Shown here one piece after another: positions 25,971-35,179 of a stretch of DNA of 64,000 bases. Positions within the stretch are counted from its first letter, which is position 1, and the number at the start of each line of letters is the position of its first letter. The stretch is from Solirubrobacterales bacterium. Its GTDB lineage: Bacteria; Actinomycetota; Thermoleophilia; Solirubrobacterales; Solirubrobacteraceae. The DNA lies in NCBI GenBank assembly GCA_003244205.1, contig QHBW01000019.1, positions 62,001 through 126,000 of the forward strand, given 5' to 3'. The translations under genes were made by a program, and so were the position numbers. The notes under the pieces were generated by a model. That model did not search any database. It saw only the letters and a program-made list of their open reading frames with translations, and was not told the origin of the DNA.

Positions 25971-26354
25971 CTACGTGACCGTCGCGACGCGCGCCCCCCG
26001 TCTGCTGAACTTGCCGTAGGCGGCTGGGGCCAGGCCGTGGCGGCGACGAAACGCCTTGGCGAACTGGGCCGACTGGCGATAGCCGACCTGGCGGGCGACG
26101 TCGGCAACCGCCAGCTCGCCATGGGCGAGCAGCTCCGCGGCGCGATCCATGCGCACATTGGCCAGATGGGAACGGAACGTCGTCTGGCCGATCTCCGCGT
26201 AGGCGCGCTGGAGCTGGCGCCGCGAAGATGCCAGTCGTTGCGCGATCTCGTCGAGGTTTACGTCGGTGGCGTACTCGTTCTCCACGATCGCCACGGCGTC
26301 CTCGAACAGGCTGGCGCGTTGGCGGATCGTGGCTGGGCGGTGACGCGTCGTCAA
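25971..26354 (-). CDS. Small AraC-type HTH regulator inside the oxidase cluster
   Basis: About 127 residues holding one AraC/XylS DNA-binding region with both helix-turn-helix motifs: VNLDEIAQRLASSRRQLQRAY and LAVADVARQVGYRQSAQFAKAF, ending GLAPAAYGKFSR. No effector-binding domain is attached. The start is uncertain: TTG 26354 is the most plausible start beyond the end of the upstream gene (CTG 26396 is an alternative). Longer open frame would overlap a real gene. Sitting directly upstream of ctaC1, it may regulate oxidase 1. Confidence 0.75.
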   Translation of the reverse strand: MTTRHRPATIRQRASLFEDAVAIVENEYATDVNLDEIAQRLASSRRQLQRAYAEIGQTTFRSHLANVRMDRAAELLAHGELAVADVARQVGYRQSAQFAKAFRRRHGLAPAAYGKFSRRGARVATVT

Positions 26355-26392
26355 GTTGGCGCGTACGCGCGCGTCGCCGCGGCGAGCGAGCG

Positions 26393-26632
26393 TCAGTCGT
26401 GTTGGCGTGGCAGGTCGTCGATAGCGTGACGGGTGTCGCGGATCCAGCGCACCAAGGACAGCACGAAGATGACCAGCCCGACAATCGTGATGCCGATGCC
26501 CAGCGCCAGTCCGATGACCGCGAGCGCGAGCCCGAAGGCGTTGATGAGCGGAACTGCGGTCGGTCCGGGAAGGTGGATCTCTTCTGCCACCGGAGGCGCC
26601 TCCGAGCCGGCGACATCGGGTCCGTCGGCCAT
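26393..26632 (-). CDS. Cytochrome oxidase subunit IV-like small membrane protein
   Basis: A 79-residue protein with an N-terminal hydrophilic stretch, the motif EEIHLPGPTAVPLINAFG, then two closely spaced hydrophobic helices (GLALAVIGLALGIGITIVGL; VIFVLSLV) and a basic/acidic tail RWIRDTRHAIDDL. Small two-helix proteins with a HLPxP-type motif accompany actinobacterial aa3/caa3 oxidases and are assigned as subunit IV-like; I use this as analogy. ATG 26632 overlaps the stop of the 36-residue gene (TGATG). Confidence 0.7.
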   Translation of the reverse strand: MADGPDVAGSEAPPVAEEIHLPGPTAVPLINAFGLALAVIGLALGIGITIVGLVIFVLSLVRWIRDTRHAIDDLPRQHD

Positions 26633-26742
26633 CAGGAGATGTAGATGTAGGCCGCCACGAACGTGATTCCAAACATGAACACGCTCACGCCCGCGACGAT
26701 CAGTCCGGTGCGCAGGTTGCGGCGGGCTAGCTCACGGTCCAC
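26632..26742 (-). CDS. 36-residue single-span membrane protein in the oxidase cluster
   Basis: GTG 26742, stop TGA at 26632-26634. The N-terminus DRELARRNLRTG is positively charged, then one helix GLIVAGVSVFMFGITFVAA, ending YIYIS. The stop overlaps the start of the subunit IV-like gene by one base, and it starts 17 nt after ctaB. The coupled position argues for a real, conserved micro-subunit or assembly factor. Confidence 0.65.
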   Translation of the reverse strand: MDRELARRNLRTGLIVAGVSVFMFGITFVAAYIYIS

Positions 26743-26759
26743 GGGCGCGAAAGTCTAGA

Positions 26760-27712
<953 letters not shown>

Positions 27713-27716
<4 letters not shown>

Positions 27717-29431
27717 GCGCTCACTGTCTCGCGGGCAGCTTCGCCACCTACGCGCTCGCTGTCGCGCTGTATTGCGCGGCGCAGGTCCTGCATCGGCTCG
27801 ACGGAACGCACCCGTGGGATCGCATCGAAGTTGTTGGCCGGCGGTGGAGAGGGTGTGAACCACTCGAGCGTGTTGCCCTTCCAGGGATCCGGACCAGCGA
27901 CCCTCCCGTGGCGCAGCGAGCGCACGACGTTGATGAGGGTGAGTCCGATGCCAGCGGAAAGGATGAAGGAGCCGATCGTCGAGACGAGGTTGTAGCCCGT
28001 CCAGCCCGCACTGGCCGGATACTCGTAGACGCGTCGCGGCATGCCCGACAGCCCGAGCGAGTGCTGGACCAGGAAGGTGACGTTGAAGCCGATCAAGATC
28101 GTCCAAAACGACGCCTTCCCGAGGCGCTCGGAGAGCATCCGCCCGGACATCTTCGGGAACCAGTAGTACAGCCCAGCGAAGACCCCGAAGACCGACCCGC
28201 CGAAGAGCACGTAGTGGATGTGTGCGACGAGGAAGTAGGTGTCGTTGAGCACCCAGTCGACGGGGAACATCGCGAGCATCACGCCGGAGATCCCCCCGAT
28301 CACGAAGGTCCCGATCAGCCCGCACGCGAACATCAGAGCCACGCGGAACTCCACCGCTCCTTGCCATAGCGTGGCTATCCAGTTGATCAGCTTGATCCCC
28401 GTTGGTACTGCGATCAGCATCGAGGAGATCATGAAAAACGCGAACACGATCGTGGAGATCGGCCACGTGAAGAGGTGGTGACCCCACACGAGCATGCCCA
28501 GGAACGCGATCGCCACGGTCGATGCGGCGATCGCCTTGTAGCCAAATATCGGTTTGCGGGCGAACACCGGCAGCACCTCGGAGACGATGCCGAACGCTGG
28601 CAGCACCATGATGTAGACAGCGGGGTGCGAGTAGAACCAGAACAGGTGCTGATATAGCAACGCCGATCCCTCGCGTATCCCCGAGCCGGGCACGCTTGGT
28701 ATGAAGAAGTGGGTGCCATAGTGGCGATCGGTCAGCAGCATCAGCAACGCCGCCGTCAGCGCGGGCGATGCGACTACCACCAGATAAGAGGTGACGAGCA
28801 TCGCCCAGCCGAATAGTGGCAACCGGCTCCACCCCATCCCGGGAGCGCGCATGTTGTGAATCGTGGCGATGAAGTTGATACCGCCGAGGATCGAGCTCAG
28901 CCCGATGAGGTGGATTGCCACGATGAACGCGTCGGAGCCGCCGCTGTGTGAGTACTGCACCGATGACAGTGGCGGGAAGTTCCACCAGCTCGCCTCCGGC
29001 GGATTGAAGAAGAGCGAGCCGTAGAGCACGAGCCCCCCGAACAGCAGCATCCAGAACGACCACGCGTTGACCCGCGGGAACGCCATGTCGCGGGCCCCGA
29101 TCATCAGCGGAATCACGTAGTTGGCGAAGCCTGCGAACACGGGGATGATGAAGAGGAAGATCATCGTCGTGCCGTGCAGGGTGAAGAGCTCGTTGTAGCG
29201 CTGCGGGGTGAGGAAGGTGTTGTCGGGGGCCCCGAGCTGGACGCGCAGCAGCAGCGCCTCCACGCCGCCGATTACGAAGAAGGCGAAGGTCAGATAGAGG
29301 TACAGAATCCCGATCCGCTTGTGATCGGTGCCGGTCACCCACTCGATCCAGCTCAGGCGCTTGCGCGGCACCGAGTGCGCAACCACCTGCGGCCGCGGCT
29401 TGAGCACAACTGTGGTGTCAGTGGCGGCCAT
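27713..29431 (-). CDS. ctaD: Cytochrome c oxidase subunit I (oxidase 2)
   Basis: A 572-residue standard-length subunit I. Low-spin haem His in LFTLHGTTMIFLF, CuB/Tyr site YSHPAVYIMVLPAFG, CuB His pair WGHHLFTW, K-channel Lys in VPTGIKLINW, and haem a3 site VAHIHYVLFGG. As in oxidase 1, the YSHPAVY form lacks the D-channel Glu (A2 type). It differs from ctaD1 in lacking the N-terminal helices and Gly-rich tail. It is preceded by ctaC2 (2 nt gap) and overlaps ctaB. Both subunits I keep all metal ligands, so both should be active. Confidence 0.96.
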
Positions 29432-29433
29432 GA

Positions 29434-30453
29434 TCAGGGGGCGGTGGTCACGTTACAGCCGGGGGGGATGTAGCTGGGTCCCACCGGCTCGGCGAGCTGG
29501 AGCTGGAGCTCGTGTGCGGTCGGCGGCGCGGCGGCGGAGCCGCCCTGGCGGGTTTGCAGGGCGCGCTCGTCGCTGACGTCTTTGTTGGCCTGCGTGATGG
29601 CCGCCTTCTGCGTATCCACCCAAGTCTGGTACTGGTCGACCGGCACAGCACAGACGTGGGCGACCATGTTGGCGTGACCCTGGCCGCAGAGCAGTGCGCA
29701 CTGGCCGTAGTAGACGCCGGGCTTTGAGATCTTGAACCAGGTGTGGTTGGTATAGCCGGGAATTGCGTCGATCGCGCCCCCGAGCTTGGGGATCCACCAC
29801 TGGTGGGCCACGTCTGACGCCTCGAGGTCCAGCAAGACCGTGGTGTTGACGGGCACGTACATCGTCTCAAAGGAGGAGGCGCCGTTGGGATAGTCGTAGC
29901 GCCAAACGAACTGCTGGCCGTTGACGTGAATGCGCAGCGCGTTGCCGCCCGGTGGCGCCGGCTGGTTGAGCGCGGCGAACTCGGCGTCGCCTGCGAGCGC
30001 GAGCCCGGCAGGGCCGCTGCGCGCCGGGTTTTTGATGACCGAGAGCTGGATGAAGACGAGAACGGTGAGGACCGTCACCAGCACCACGGCGCCAGCCGTC
30101 CAGGCCGTCTCGAGTCGGGTGTTGCCGCGGATCTGGGCAGCGACCTGGTCCTTGCGGGCGCGGAAGCGAGCGAGCGCGACGATCAGGCCGATCTCGACGG
30201 CGAGGAAGACGACGAAGCCCATGATCAGGGCGACCGTGTACAGGCTGTCGGTGTGGCTTTGATTGGGCGAGGCCCCGGGTTGGGGCAAGAGCGCGCGAGC
30301 CGACGCTACGGGGACGAGCACGGCGCAGGCGACCAGGACGCCCAGCGCGACGGGCGCTGCGAGGCGCGCCGCAAGGGCGCTGCGCAGCAGGCGCGGGCGC
30401 GCGCACCGGGAGGGGCGCTGGGTGCGGTCGGGCCGGCGCAAGGCGGACGGCAT
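29434..30453 (-). CDS. ctaC: Cytochrome c oxidase subunit II (oxidase 2, no fused cytochrome c)
   Basis: A 339-residue subunit II: signal/first helix PVALGVLVACAVLVPVASA, two membrane helices, GNTRLETAWT, and a CuA domain with QQFVWRYDYP and CALLCGQGHANM. No CxxCH is present, so unlike ctaC1 it needs a separate cytochrome or copper donor. ATG 30453 is used, but a TAATAT hexamer on the same strand (complement of 30452-30457) overlaps it; if that is the -10, the TTG at 30441 would be the leaderless start. It is first of the oxidase gene run and lies 33 nt after the enoyl-CoA hydratase gene. Confidence 0.94.
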   Translation of the reverse strand: MPSALRRPDRTQRPSRCARPRLLRSALAARLAAPVALGVLVACAVLVPVASARALLPQPGASPNQSHTDSLYTVALIMGFVVFLAVEIGLIVALARFRARKDQVAAQIRGNTRLETAWTAGAVVLVTVLTVLVFIQLSVIKNPARSGPAGLALAGDAEFAALNQPAPPGGNALRIHVNGQQFVWRYDYPNGASSFETMYVPVNTTVLLDLEASDVAHQWWIPKLGGAIDAIPGYTNHTWFKISKPGVYYGQCALLCGQGHANMVAHVCAVPVDQYQTWVDTQKAAITQANKDVSDERALQTRQGGSAAAPPTAHELQLQLAEPVGPSYIPPGCNVTTAP

Positions 30454-30486
30454 ATTACCCGCGCGAAGCGGCGGCCCGCCCGGCGA

Positions 30487-31299
30487 TCAGCGACCCTCGA
30501 AGACGGCCGGGCGCTTCTCGGCGAACGCGACGACGCCTTCCACGAAGTCGGTCGTCGCTGCCTGCTGCTGCTGGATCTCGGCCTCGAGCTCGAGCTGGGC
30601 CTCGATACCGGCGAATACGCGAGCGTTGAGCTGGCGCTTGGCCCCGGCGTAGGATCGGGTCGGTCCCGCGGCCAGGCGCTCCATCAACGTTGCCACCTCG
30701 CCCTCCAGGCGATCATCGTCGACGACCCGGTTGATGAGGCCCCACGCAAGCGCCTGCTCGGCGTCCACGCGCTCGCCGAGCATCGCCATCTCGATCGCCC
30801 GCGTGAAGCCGATGCGTGCAGGGACGAACACCGAGGAGCCACCATCGGGGACCAGCCCGATGTTGACGAAGGCGAGCAGGAAGTACGCGCTGCGGGCGGC
30901 GACGATCAGATCGCAGGCGAGCGCGAGCGAGCACCCGATCCCGACTGCGGCGCCGTTGACTGCGGCCACGACCGGCTTCTCCATCCTGCGGATCGCCAGG
31001 ATGATCGGGTGGTAGCGCTCCCGCAGTACGGTCTGGACATCGGGATGGCCATCTGGCCTGGGGTCGAAGCCGGCCTTGAGGTCGGCACCGGAGGAGAAGC
31101 CGCGCCCGGCGCCGCCGATCTCCACTGCGCGCACGTCGGGGTCGTCGGCGACGGCGCGCACTGCAGCCAGCAGGTCGTGGCCAAACTGCTTGTCCCAGGC
31201 ATTCATCGTCTGCGGGCGGTTGAGCTCGACGCGCGCGGCGTTATCGCGTCGCAGCACGGTCACCGTCTCGTACTCGTGGGTAGGCTCGTAGGCGCTCAT
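30487..31299 (-). CDS. Enoyl-CoA hydratase/isomerase family protein
   Basis: A 270-residue crotonase-fold enzyme hydrating or isomerising enoyl-CoA. The oxyanion-hole strand is GRGFSSGADLKAGF, the second oxyanion segment KPVVAAVNGAAVGIGCSLAL, and the catalytic region LVPDGGSSVFVPARIG. DGGSS resembles isomerase/PaaG-like members, so hydratase versus isomerase is open. ATG 31299 is supported by TAGGGT (complement of 31308-31313) 8 nt upstream, the leaderless arrangement. The start codon overlaps a possible + strand start (CATG). It is probably part of the same beta-oxidation capacity as the genes at 35-39 kb. Confidence 0.9.
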   Translation of the reverse strand: MSAYEPTHEYETVTVLRRDNAARVELNRPQTMNAWDKQFGHDLLAAVRAVADDPDVRAVEIGGAGRGFSSGADLKAGFDPRPDGHPDVQTVLRERYHPIILAIRRMEKPVVAAVNGAAVGIGCSLALACDLIVAARSAYFLLAFVNIGLVPDGGSSVFVPARIGFTRAIEMAMLGERVDAEQALAWGLINRVVDDDRLEGEVATLMERLAAGPTRSYAGAKRQLNARVFAGIEAQLELEAEIQQQQAATTDFVEGVVAFAEKRPAVFEGR

Positions 31300-31324
31300 G
31301 ACCGCGGACCCTATCGGTGGGGGG

Positions 31325-32011
31325 ATGGATCTCCTCGCCCGGGCGCTGCGTTATCCGTTCCCGGCCCCCGATCGCTCCATCAGCCTGCGCGATGGACTGC
31401 AGACGCCCCTCGATCCCTCCCGCGCGCGCTGGCAGGGGCGCCGCGCAATCCTCGCCTACGGCGCCAACGCGGCGCCCGAAGCGCTCGCGCTCAAGCTCGG
31501 ACTTGACGCCCACCTCGATCTCCTGCGGGGAACCCTGCACGGCTTCGACGTCGTCTACTCGGCCCACCTGAGCGCCTACGGCGCAATCCCGTCGACGCTG
31601 CGGCGCAGCTCCGGCACGAGCATCGCCGCCTATGTCCTGCTGCTCAGCGACGACCAGCTCGCCAGGCTGCATACGACCGAGCCCAACTACAAGTTCGTCG
31701 CGCTCTCGGGACTGGAGATCACGATCCACGGACTCGAGCACGACGCAGGCCCGCAGCTGCGGCTCGACGGCGCTTACGTCTCGCGTCACGGCTCCCTGGC
31801 CGTCGCCGGGCGGGAGCTGGCCGTGCAAGCAATCCCGGCGCGTCAGCGCCGGCTGCCAGCGGCGGGCGAGCGCGACGCGCTGAAGCTTGCCCGCGATCGC
31901 CTCGCGCCGGGGATCGGCCTGGCCGAGTTCGTCGCGATCGCGGTCAGCGACGCTGAGCAGCGCGATCAGTGGACGGCTGCGCTGCGACGCGATGCGATCG
32001 CCGCGCCCTGA
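31325..32011 (+). CDS. Uncharacterised protein, possible GGCT-like fold
   Basis: About 228 residues. AILAYGANAAPEALALKLG, a later VVYSAHLSAYGAIPSTL and SGTSIAAYVLLLSDDQLARLHTTEPNY resemble the gamma-glutamylcyclotransferase-like (BtrG) layout: a YGxN-type substrate loop then a strand-Glu pattern. That is analogy by eye, not a firm assignment. Start: ATG 31325 gives MDLLARALRYPF; ATG 31298 is longer but would overlap the start codon of the divergent hydratase gene. Nothing indicates its substrate. Confidence 0.7.
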   Translation: MDLLARALRYPFPAPDRSISLRDGLQTPLDPSRARWQGRRAILAYGANAAPEALALKLGLDAHLDLLRGTLHGFDVVYSAHLSAYGAIPSTLRRSSGTSIAAYVLLLSDDQLARLHTTEPNYKFVALSGLEITIHGLEHDAGPQLRLDGAYVSRHGSLAVAGRELAVQAIPARQRRLPAAGERDALKLARDRLAPGIGLAEFVAIAVSDAEQRDQWTAALRRDAIAAP

Positions 32012-32043
32012 GTGGGCGATCGCGGCAGTGCCCGACGGCCTTA

Positions 32044-32049
32044 TATCCT
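32044..32049 (+). promoter_or_regulatory. -10 element (TATCCT) of the PAP2 gene
   Basis: TATCCT ends 9 nt before GTG 32059; no ribosome-binding site is present. Confidence 0.4.
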
Positions 32050-32058
32050 GCGCGCCCG

Positions 32059-32991
32059 GTGCGCACATCGACGGCCATTCGAGCGAGCGCGCTCGCGGTC
32101 GTCGCCGCCGGTGTCGCTCTCCCGCCGCTGCGCGGGAGGCTGAGGCTGCCCAACTGGGCGGTGATCACCGCCGCCGCGGCTGCGCCGGCGGCGCTGTGCG
32201 TCGTCGCTGAGCCCTCGCGGCATCGAGACGTCAGCGTCTGCGTCTTGCAGATGTGGGCGTATATCGCGGCCTACGAGATGCCCGCCGACGAGCCGGACTT
32301 ACAGCGCTCGCACGTCCACATCCGCTACCCCGTAGTGCTCGACCGCGTCATCGGCGTCGGCAAGATCCCCTCGGTGCGCCTGCAGCGCCGCTATCACGCG
32401 GTCGACCGCTTGCGCGGCTACGAGCGCGTGCTTGTGTGGTCTCACTGGCTGTGGTTCATGGTGCCCCACGGCACCGTGATCGCTGTGCTGCTGCGGCGGC
32501 GGGAGCGCTTCGCCGCCTCGGCGGCGCGGATGTATGCGGTCTTTGACCTGGGCGCGATCGTCTACTGGCTGCTGCCGACGGCGCCGCCGTGGTATGCCGC
32601 CGAGCTGGGGTTGCTGGACGATGGCGACACTCGCCGGCTGCGGCGATTGATGCTCGAGTACGGCGAGGAGTTCTGGCGCGACGGCTGGGGTCCCATCTAC
32701 AGTCTGCTGGCCGGGAACCCACTCGCAGCCATGCCGTCGCTGCATTTCGCCACCTCCGTGATGAGCGCCCACCTGCTCACCGAGCAGGGTCCGTTGGCCG
32801 GCGCGATCGGCTGGACCTACGCGCTGACGCTGGCGATTGCGCTCGTCTATCTCGGAGAGCACTACGTCGTCGACATCATCGGCGGCGTCGCGCTCACCGA
32901 GGCCGTCCGCCACGCCGCTCCGCGCTTGACGCCCGCGGCTACGGCGCTGGTCTCCCGCCTCGACCACCTGCGCGCCCTCGCGCGAGGCTGA
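32059..32991 (+). CDS. PAP2-superfamily membrane phosphatase/phosphotransferase
   Basis: About 310 residues with six or so hydrophobic segments. PAP2 core: MPSLHFATSVMSA (catalytic His of motif 2) and YLGEHYVVDIIGG (motif 3). The arrangement resembles the inositol-phosphorylceramide synthase/lipid phosphotransferase subgroup. It may act on isoprenoid or phospholipid phosphates at the membrane outer face. GTG 32059 is chosen because of the -10 box 9 nt upstream; an ATG at 31969 would overlap the previous gene. It is 6 nt from the next gene, probably co-transcribed. Confidence 0.85.
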   Translation: MRTSTAIRASALAVVAAGVALPPLRGRLRLPNWAVITAAAAAPAALCVVAEPSRHRDVSVCVLQMWAYIAAYEMPADEPDLQRSHVHIRYPVVLDRVIGVGKIPSVRLQRRYHAVDRLRGYERVLVWSHWLWFMVPHGTVIAVLLRRRERFAASAARMYAVFDLGAIVYWLLPTAPPWYAAELGLLDDGDTRRLRRLMLEYGEEFWRDGWGPIYSLLAGNPLAAMPSLHFATSVMSAHLLTEQGPLAGAIGWTYALTLAIALVYLGEHYVVDIIGGVALTEAVRHAAPRLTPAATALVSRLDHLRALARG

Positions 32992-32997
32992 GCGACG

Positions 32998-34077
32998 ATG
33001 GAGGGCACGCCCGAGAGAGCGGATCTCCCCCCCGCCGGCGAGGAGATGCCGCGCATCTACCTCACTCGCAGGGCGATCATCGCTCTGGGATTGTTCGTCG
33101 CGTCCGCGCTGGCGCTCTTCTACTTCGTCGTGCCGCGCCTCGCGGGCGCCGGCAAGACGTGGGATCGCCTGGATCGGGGCGATCCAGCGTGGCTGGGGGT
33201 CGCGGTCGCCCTCGAGCTGGTCTCCTTCGTCAGCTACGTGGCGCTCTTTCGAGCCGTCTTCATCAGGGGGGAGACGCGCGTCGGCTGGCGCGAGAGCTAT
33301 CAGATCACGATGGCCGGTCTGGCCGCGACGCGGCTGTTCGCGGCCGCCGGGGCGGGCGGGATTGCCCTCACCGCGTGGGCGCTGCGGCGATCGGGGATGG
33401 CGACGCGCGTGGTGGCCGTGCGCATGATCGCCTTCAATGCGCTGCTCTACACCGTCTACATGGTCGCGCTTGTGGTGATCGGGATCGGATTGCGTGTGGG
33501 CCTGCTGGAGGGAGGTGCGCCGTTCGGGATCACCGTCATCCCCGCCGCCTTTGGCGCCGCGATCCTGATCCTGATGTCTGTCCTGTCGGCTTTGCCGGCG
33601 GGCTTCGAGCGCCGATTGCAGAGGCAGGACAGGCGCTCCAGCCGCTTTGCGAAGCTGCTCGCGCGCGCCGCATCGGTGCCCGTCTCGGTTGCCGAGGGCA
33701 CGCGCGCGGCGATCCGGCTGGTGCGCACACGCGACCCGGCCCTGCTCGGCGCGATCGGCTGGTGGGGGTTCGACATCGCCACGCTGTGGGCGAGCTTTCA
33801 CGCGTTCGGCCACGCGCCGCCCTGGGCGGTCATCATCATGGGCTACTTCGTCGGCATGCTCGCCAACGTGTTGCCATTCCCCGGCGGGATTGGCGGAATC
33901 GAGGGCGGCATGATCGGCGCCTTCCTCGCTTTCGGCGTCAGCGGCAGCCTCGCCCTGGTGGCGGTGATCACGTACCGGGCGTTCGCCTTTTGGCTACCCA
34001 CGATCCCCGGTGCGATCGCCTATCTGCAGCTGCGACGCACCGTGCGCCACTGGCGTCGAGACCCCGCTGTTGCGTGA
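32998..34077 (+). CDS. Lysylphosphatidylglycerol synthase-type (UPF0104) membrane protein
   Basis: A 359-residue polytopic protein with about eight helices and no soluble synthetase domain. The LPG_synthase_TM features ATRLFAAAGAGGIALTAWAL and VGMLANVLPFPGGIGGIEGGM are clear. This fold is found in MprF flippases and in stand-alone transporters of lipids or glycolipid precursors. The neighbouring PAP2 gene suggests a shared lipid-linked role (inference). ATG at 32998. Confidence 0.85.
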   Translation: MEGTPERADLPPAGEEMPRIYLTRRAIIALGLFVASALALFYFVVPRLAGAGKTWDRLDRGDPAWLGVAVALELVSFVSYVALFRAVFIRGETRVGWRESYQITMAGLAATRLFAAAGAGGIALTAWALRRSGMATRVVAVRMIAFNALLYTVYMVALVVIGIGLRVGLLEGGAPFGITVIPAAFGAAILILMSVLSALPAGFERRLQRQDRRSSRFAKLLARAASVPVSVAEGTRAAIRLVRTRDPALLGAIGWWGFDIATLWASFHAFGHAPPWAVIIMGYFVGMLANVLPFPGGIGGIEGGMIGAFLAFGVSGSLALVAVITYRAFAFWLPTIPGAIAYLQLRRTVRHWRRDPAVA

Positions 34078-34092
34078 GCAGGCGTGCCCGCC

Positions 34093-34135
34093 TTGACCGG
34101 CTTGCGCTGGGCACTATACTTTATGAAGTAATACT
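34093..34135 (+). promoter_or_regulatory. trxB promoter with ATACT direct repeat
   Basis: TTGACC (34093-34098), 16-nt spacer, TATACT (34115-34120): a good -35/-10 pair. ATACT at 34116-34120 recurs at 34131-34135 with 10 nt between. A short palindrome TACTT-TATG-AAGTA lies at the centre. The AT-rich block stands out from the GC-rich surroundings. The same ATACT-N10-ATAC element precedes the rhodanese gene at 40165. Confidence 0.7.
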
Positions 34136-34151
34136 AACACGGAGCGTCTGA

Positions 34152-35162
34152 ATGCCTGATCCCGAGAACGTCCTCATCATCGGCAGCGGTCCCGCCGGCT
34201 ATACCGCGGCGCTGTACACCGCGCGCGCGAACCTGCAGCCGCTGGTCATCGAGGGCTTCCTCTGGGGCGGACTGCTGCAGCAAACGACGGATGTCGAGAA
34301 CTACCCGGGCTATCGCGACGGGGTCATGGGCCCGGCGATGATGCAGGAGTTCCGTGACCAGGCCGAGCGCTTCGGGGCGCGCTTCGTCACCGACCAGGTG
34401 ACCGCGGTGACGCTTGCCGACCTCCCCGGTGGCGTGCACCGCGTCTACGTCGGCGAGGACGAGTACCGCGCGCGCACGGTCGTGCTGGCGATGGGCGCCG
34501 AGCACCGCAAGCTCGAGGTCCCCGGCGAGCAGGAGCTGAGCGGTCGCGGCGTGAGCTACTGCGCGACCTGCGACGCCGCCTTCTTCAAGGACCGCGAAAT
34601 CGTTGTGGTTGGCGGTGGAGACTCGGCAATGGAGGAGGCGATCTTCCTCTCGAAGTTCGGCTCGCGCGTGACGGTCGTGCACCGTCGCGACGAGTTCCGC
34701 GCGTCCTCGATCATGCTCGAGCGCGCGCGGGCGGCCGACAACCTCGAGTTCCTCACGCCATATGTAGTGGAGGAGCTCGCCGCCGACGATGGCAAAGGGC
34801 TGACGACCGTGCGTGTGCGCCACGCCGAGAGCGGTGAGACGAAGGAGATCGCCGCGGCCGGCGCCTTCATTGCCGTCGGACACGAGCCGCAGTCGGGGAT
34901 CGTCCGCGGCCAGGTCGACGTCGACGAGGCGGGCTACGTCGTCACCCAGGACAGGAGCACGCGTACCAACCTCCCGGGCGTGCTGGCGGCCGGCGACGTT
35001 GTCGACCACACCTACCGCCAGGCGGTTACAGCCGCGGGATCAGGCTGTCAGGCGGCGCTCGATGCCGAGTGGTATCTGCGCGACACGCCCGAAGTCCCGG
35101 TCCCCGATGCGATGCCCGCCGGCCCTGTTCCCGAGTCTCACTGGGCAGCTCCGCGCGTGTAG
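34152..35162 (+). CDS. trxB: Thioredoxin-disulfide reductase
   Basis: FAD/NADPH flavoenzyme reducing thioredoxin. FAD site IIGSGPAGYTAALYTARANL at the N-terminus, redox-active disulfide CATCDAAFF (residues ~137-145), NADPH site VVGGGDSAMEEAIFLSKF, and C-terminal FAD site GVLAAGDVVDHTYRQAVTAAGSG. At 336 residues, with a short Pro-rich tail, it is normal. It has its own sigma70-type promoter. No thioredoxin gene is adjacent. Confidence 0.96.
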   Translation: MPDPENVLIIGSGPAGYTAALYTARANLQPLVIEGFLWGGLLQQTTDVENYPGYRDGVMGPAMMQEFRDQAERFGARFVTDQVTAVTLADLPGGVHRVYVGEDEYRARTVVLAMGAEHRKLEVPGEQELSGRGVSYCATCDAAFFKDREIVVVGGGDSAMEEAIFLSKFGSRVTVVHRRDEFRASSIMLERARAADNLEFLTPYVVEELAADDGKGLTTVRVRHAESGETKEIAAAGAFIAVGHEPQSGIVRGQVDVDEAGYVVTQDRSTRTNLPGVLAAGDVVDHTYRQAVTAAGSGCQAALDAEWYLRDTPEVPVPDAMPAGPVPESHWAAPRV

Positions 35163-35171
35163 TGCGCGCGG
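35151..35171. terminator. Hairpin at the convergent trxB / hydroxyacyl-CoA dehydrogenase junction
   Basis: Perfect 7-bp stem CCGCGCG (35151-35157) / CGCGCGG (35165-35171) with a 7-nt loop covering the trxB stop. No T-tract is present on either strand, so its terminator role is inferred from position between convergent genes. Confidence 0.4.
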
Positions 35172-35179
35172 CGGCAGCG

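Noticed and set aside
27717-29342. Long - strand open frame continuing upstream of ctaB (860 codons in total)
   Set aside because: Only the part from 27716 down encodes CtaB; the rest is an off-frame reading of ctaD2.
29926-31506. 526-codon + strand open frame antisense to ctaC2 and the hydratase gene
   Set aside because: Low-information Glu/Arg-rich translation with no motifs; both real genes are on the opposite strand.
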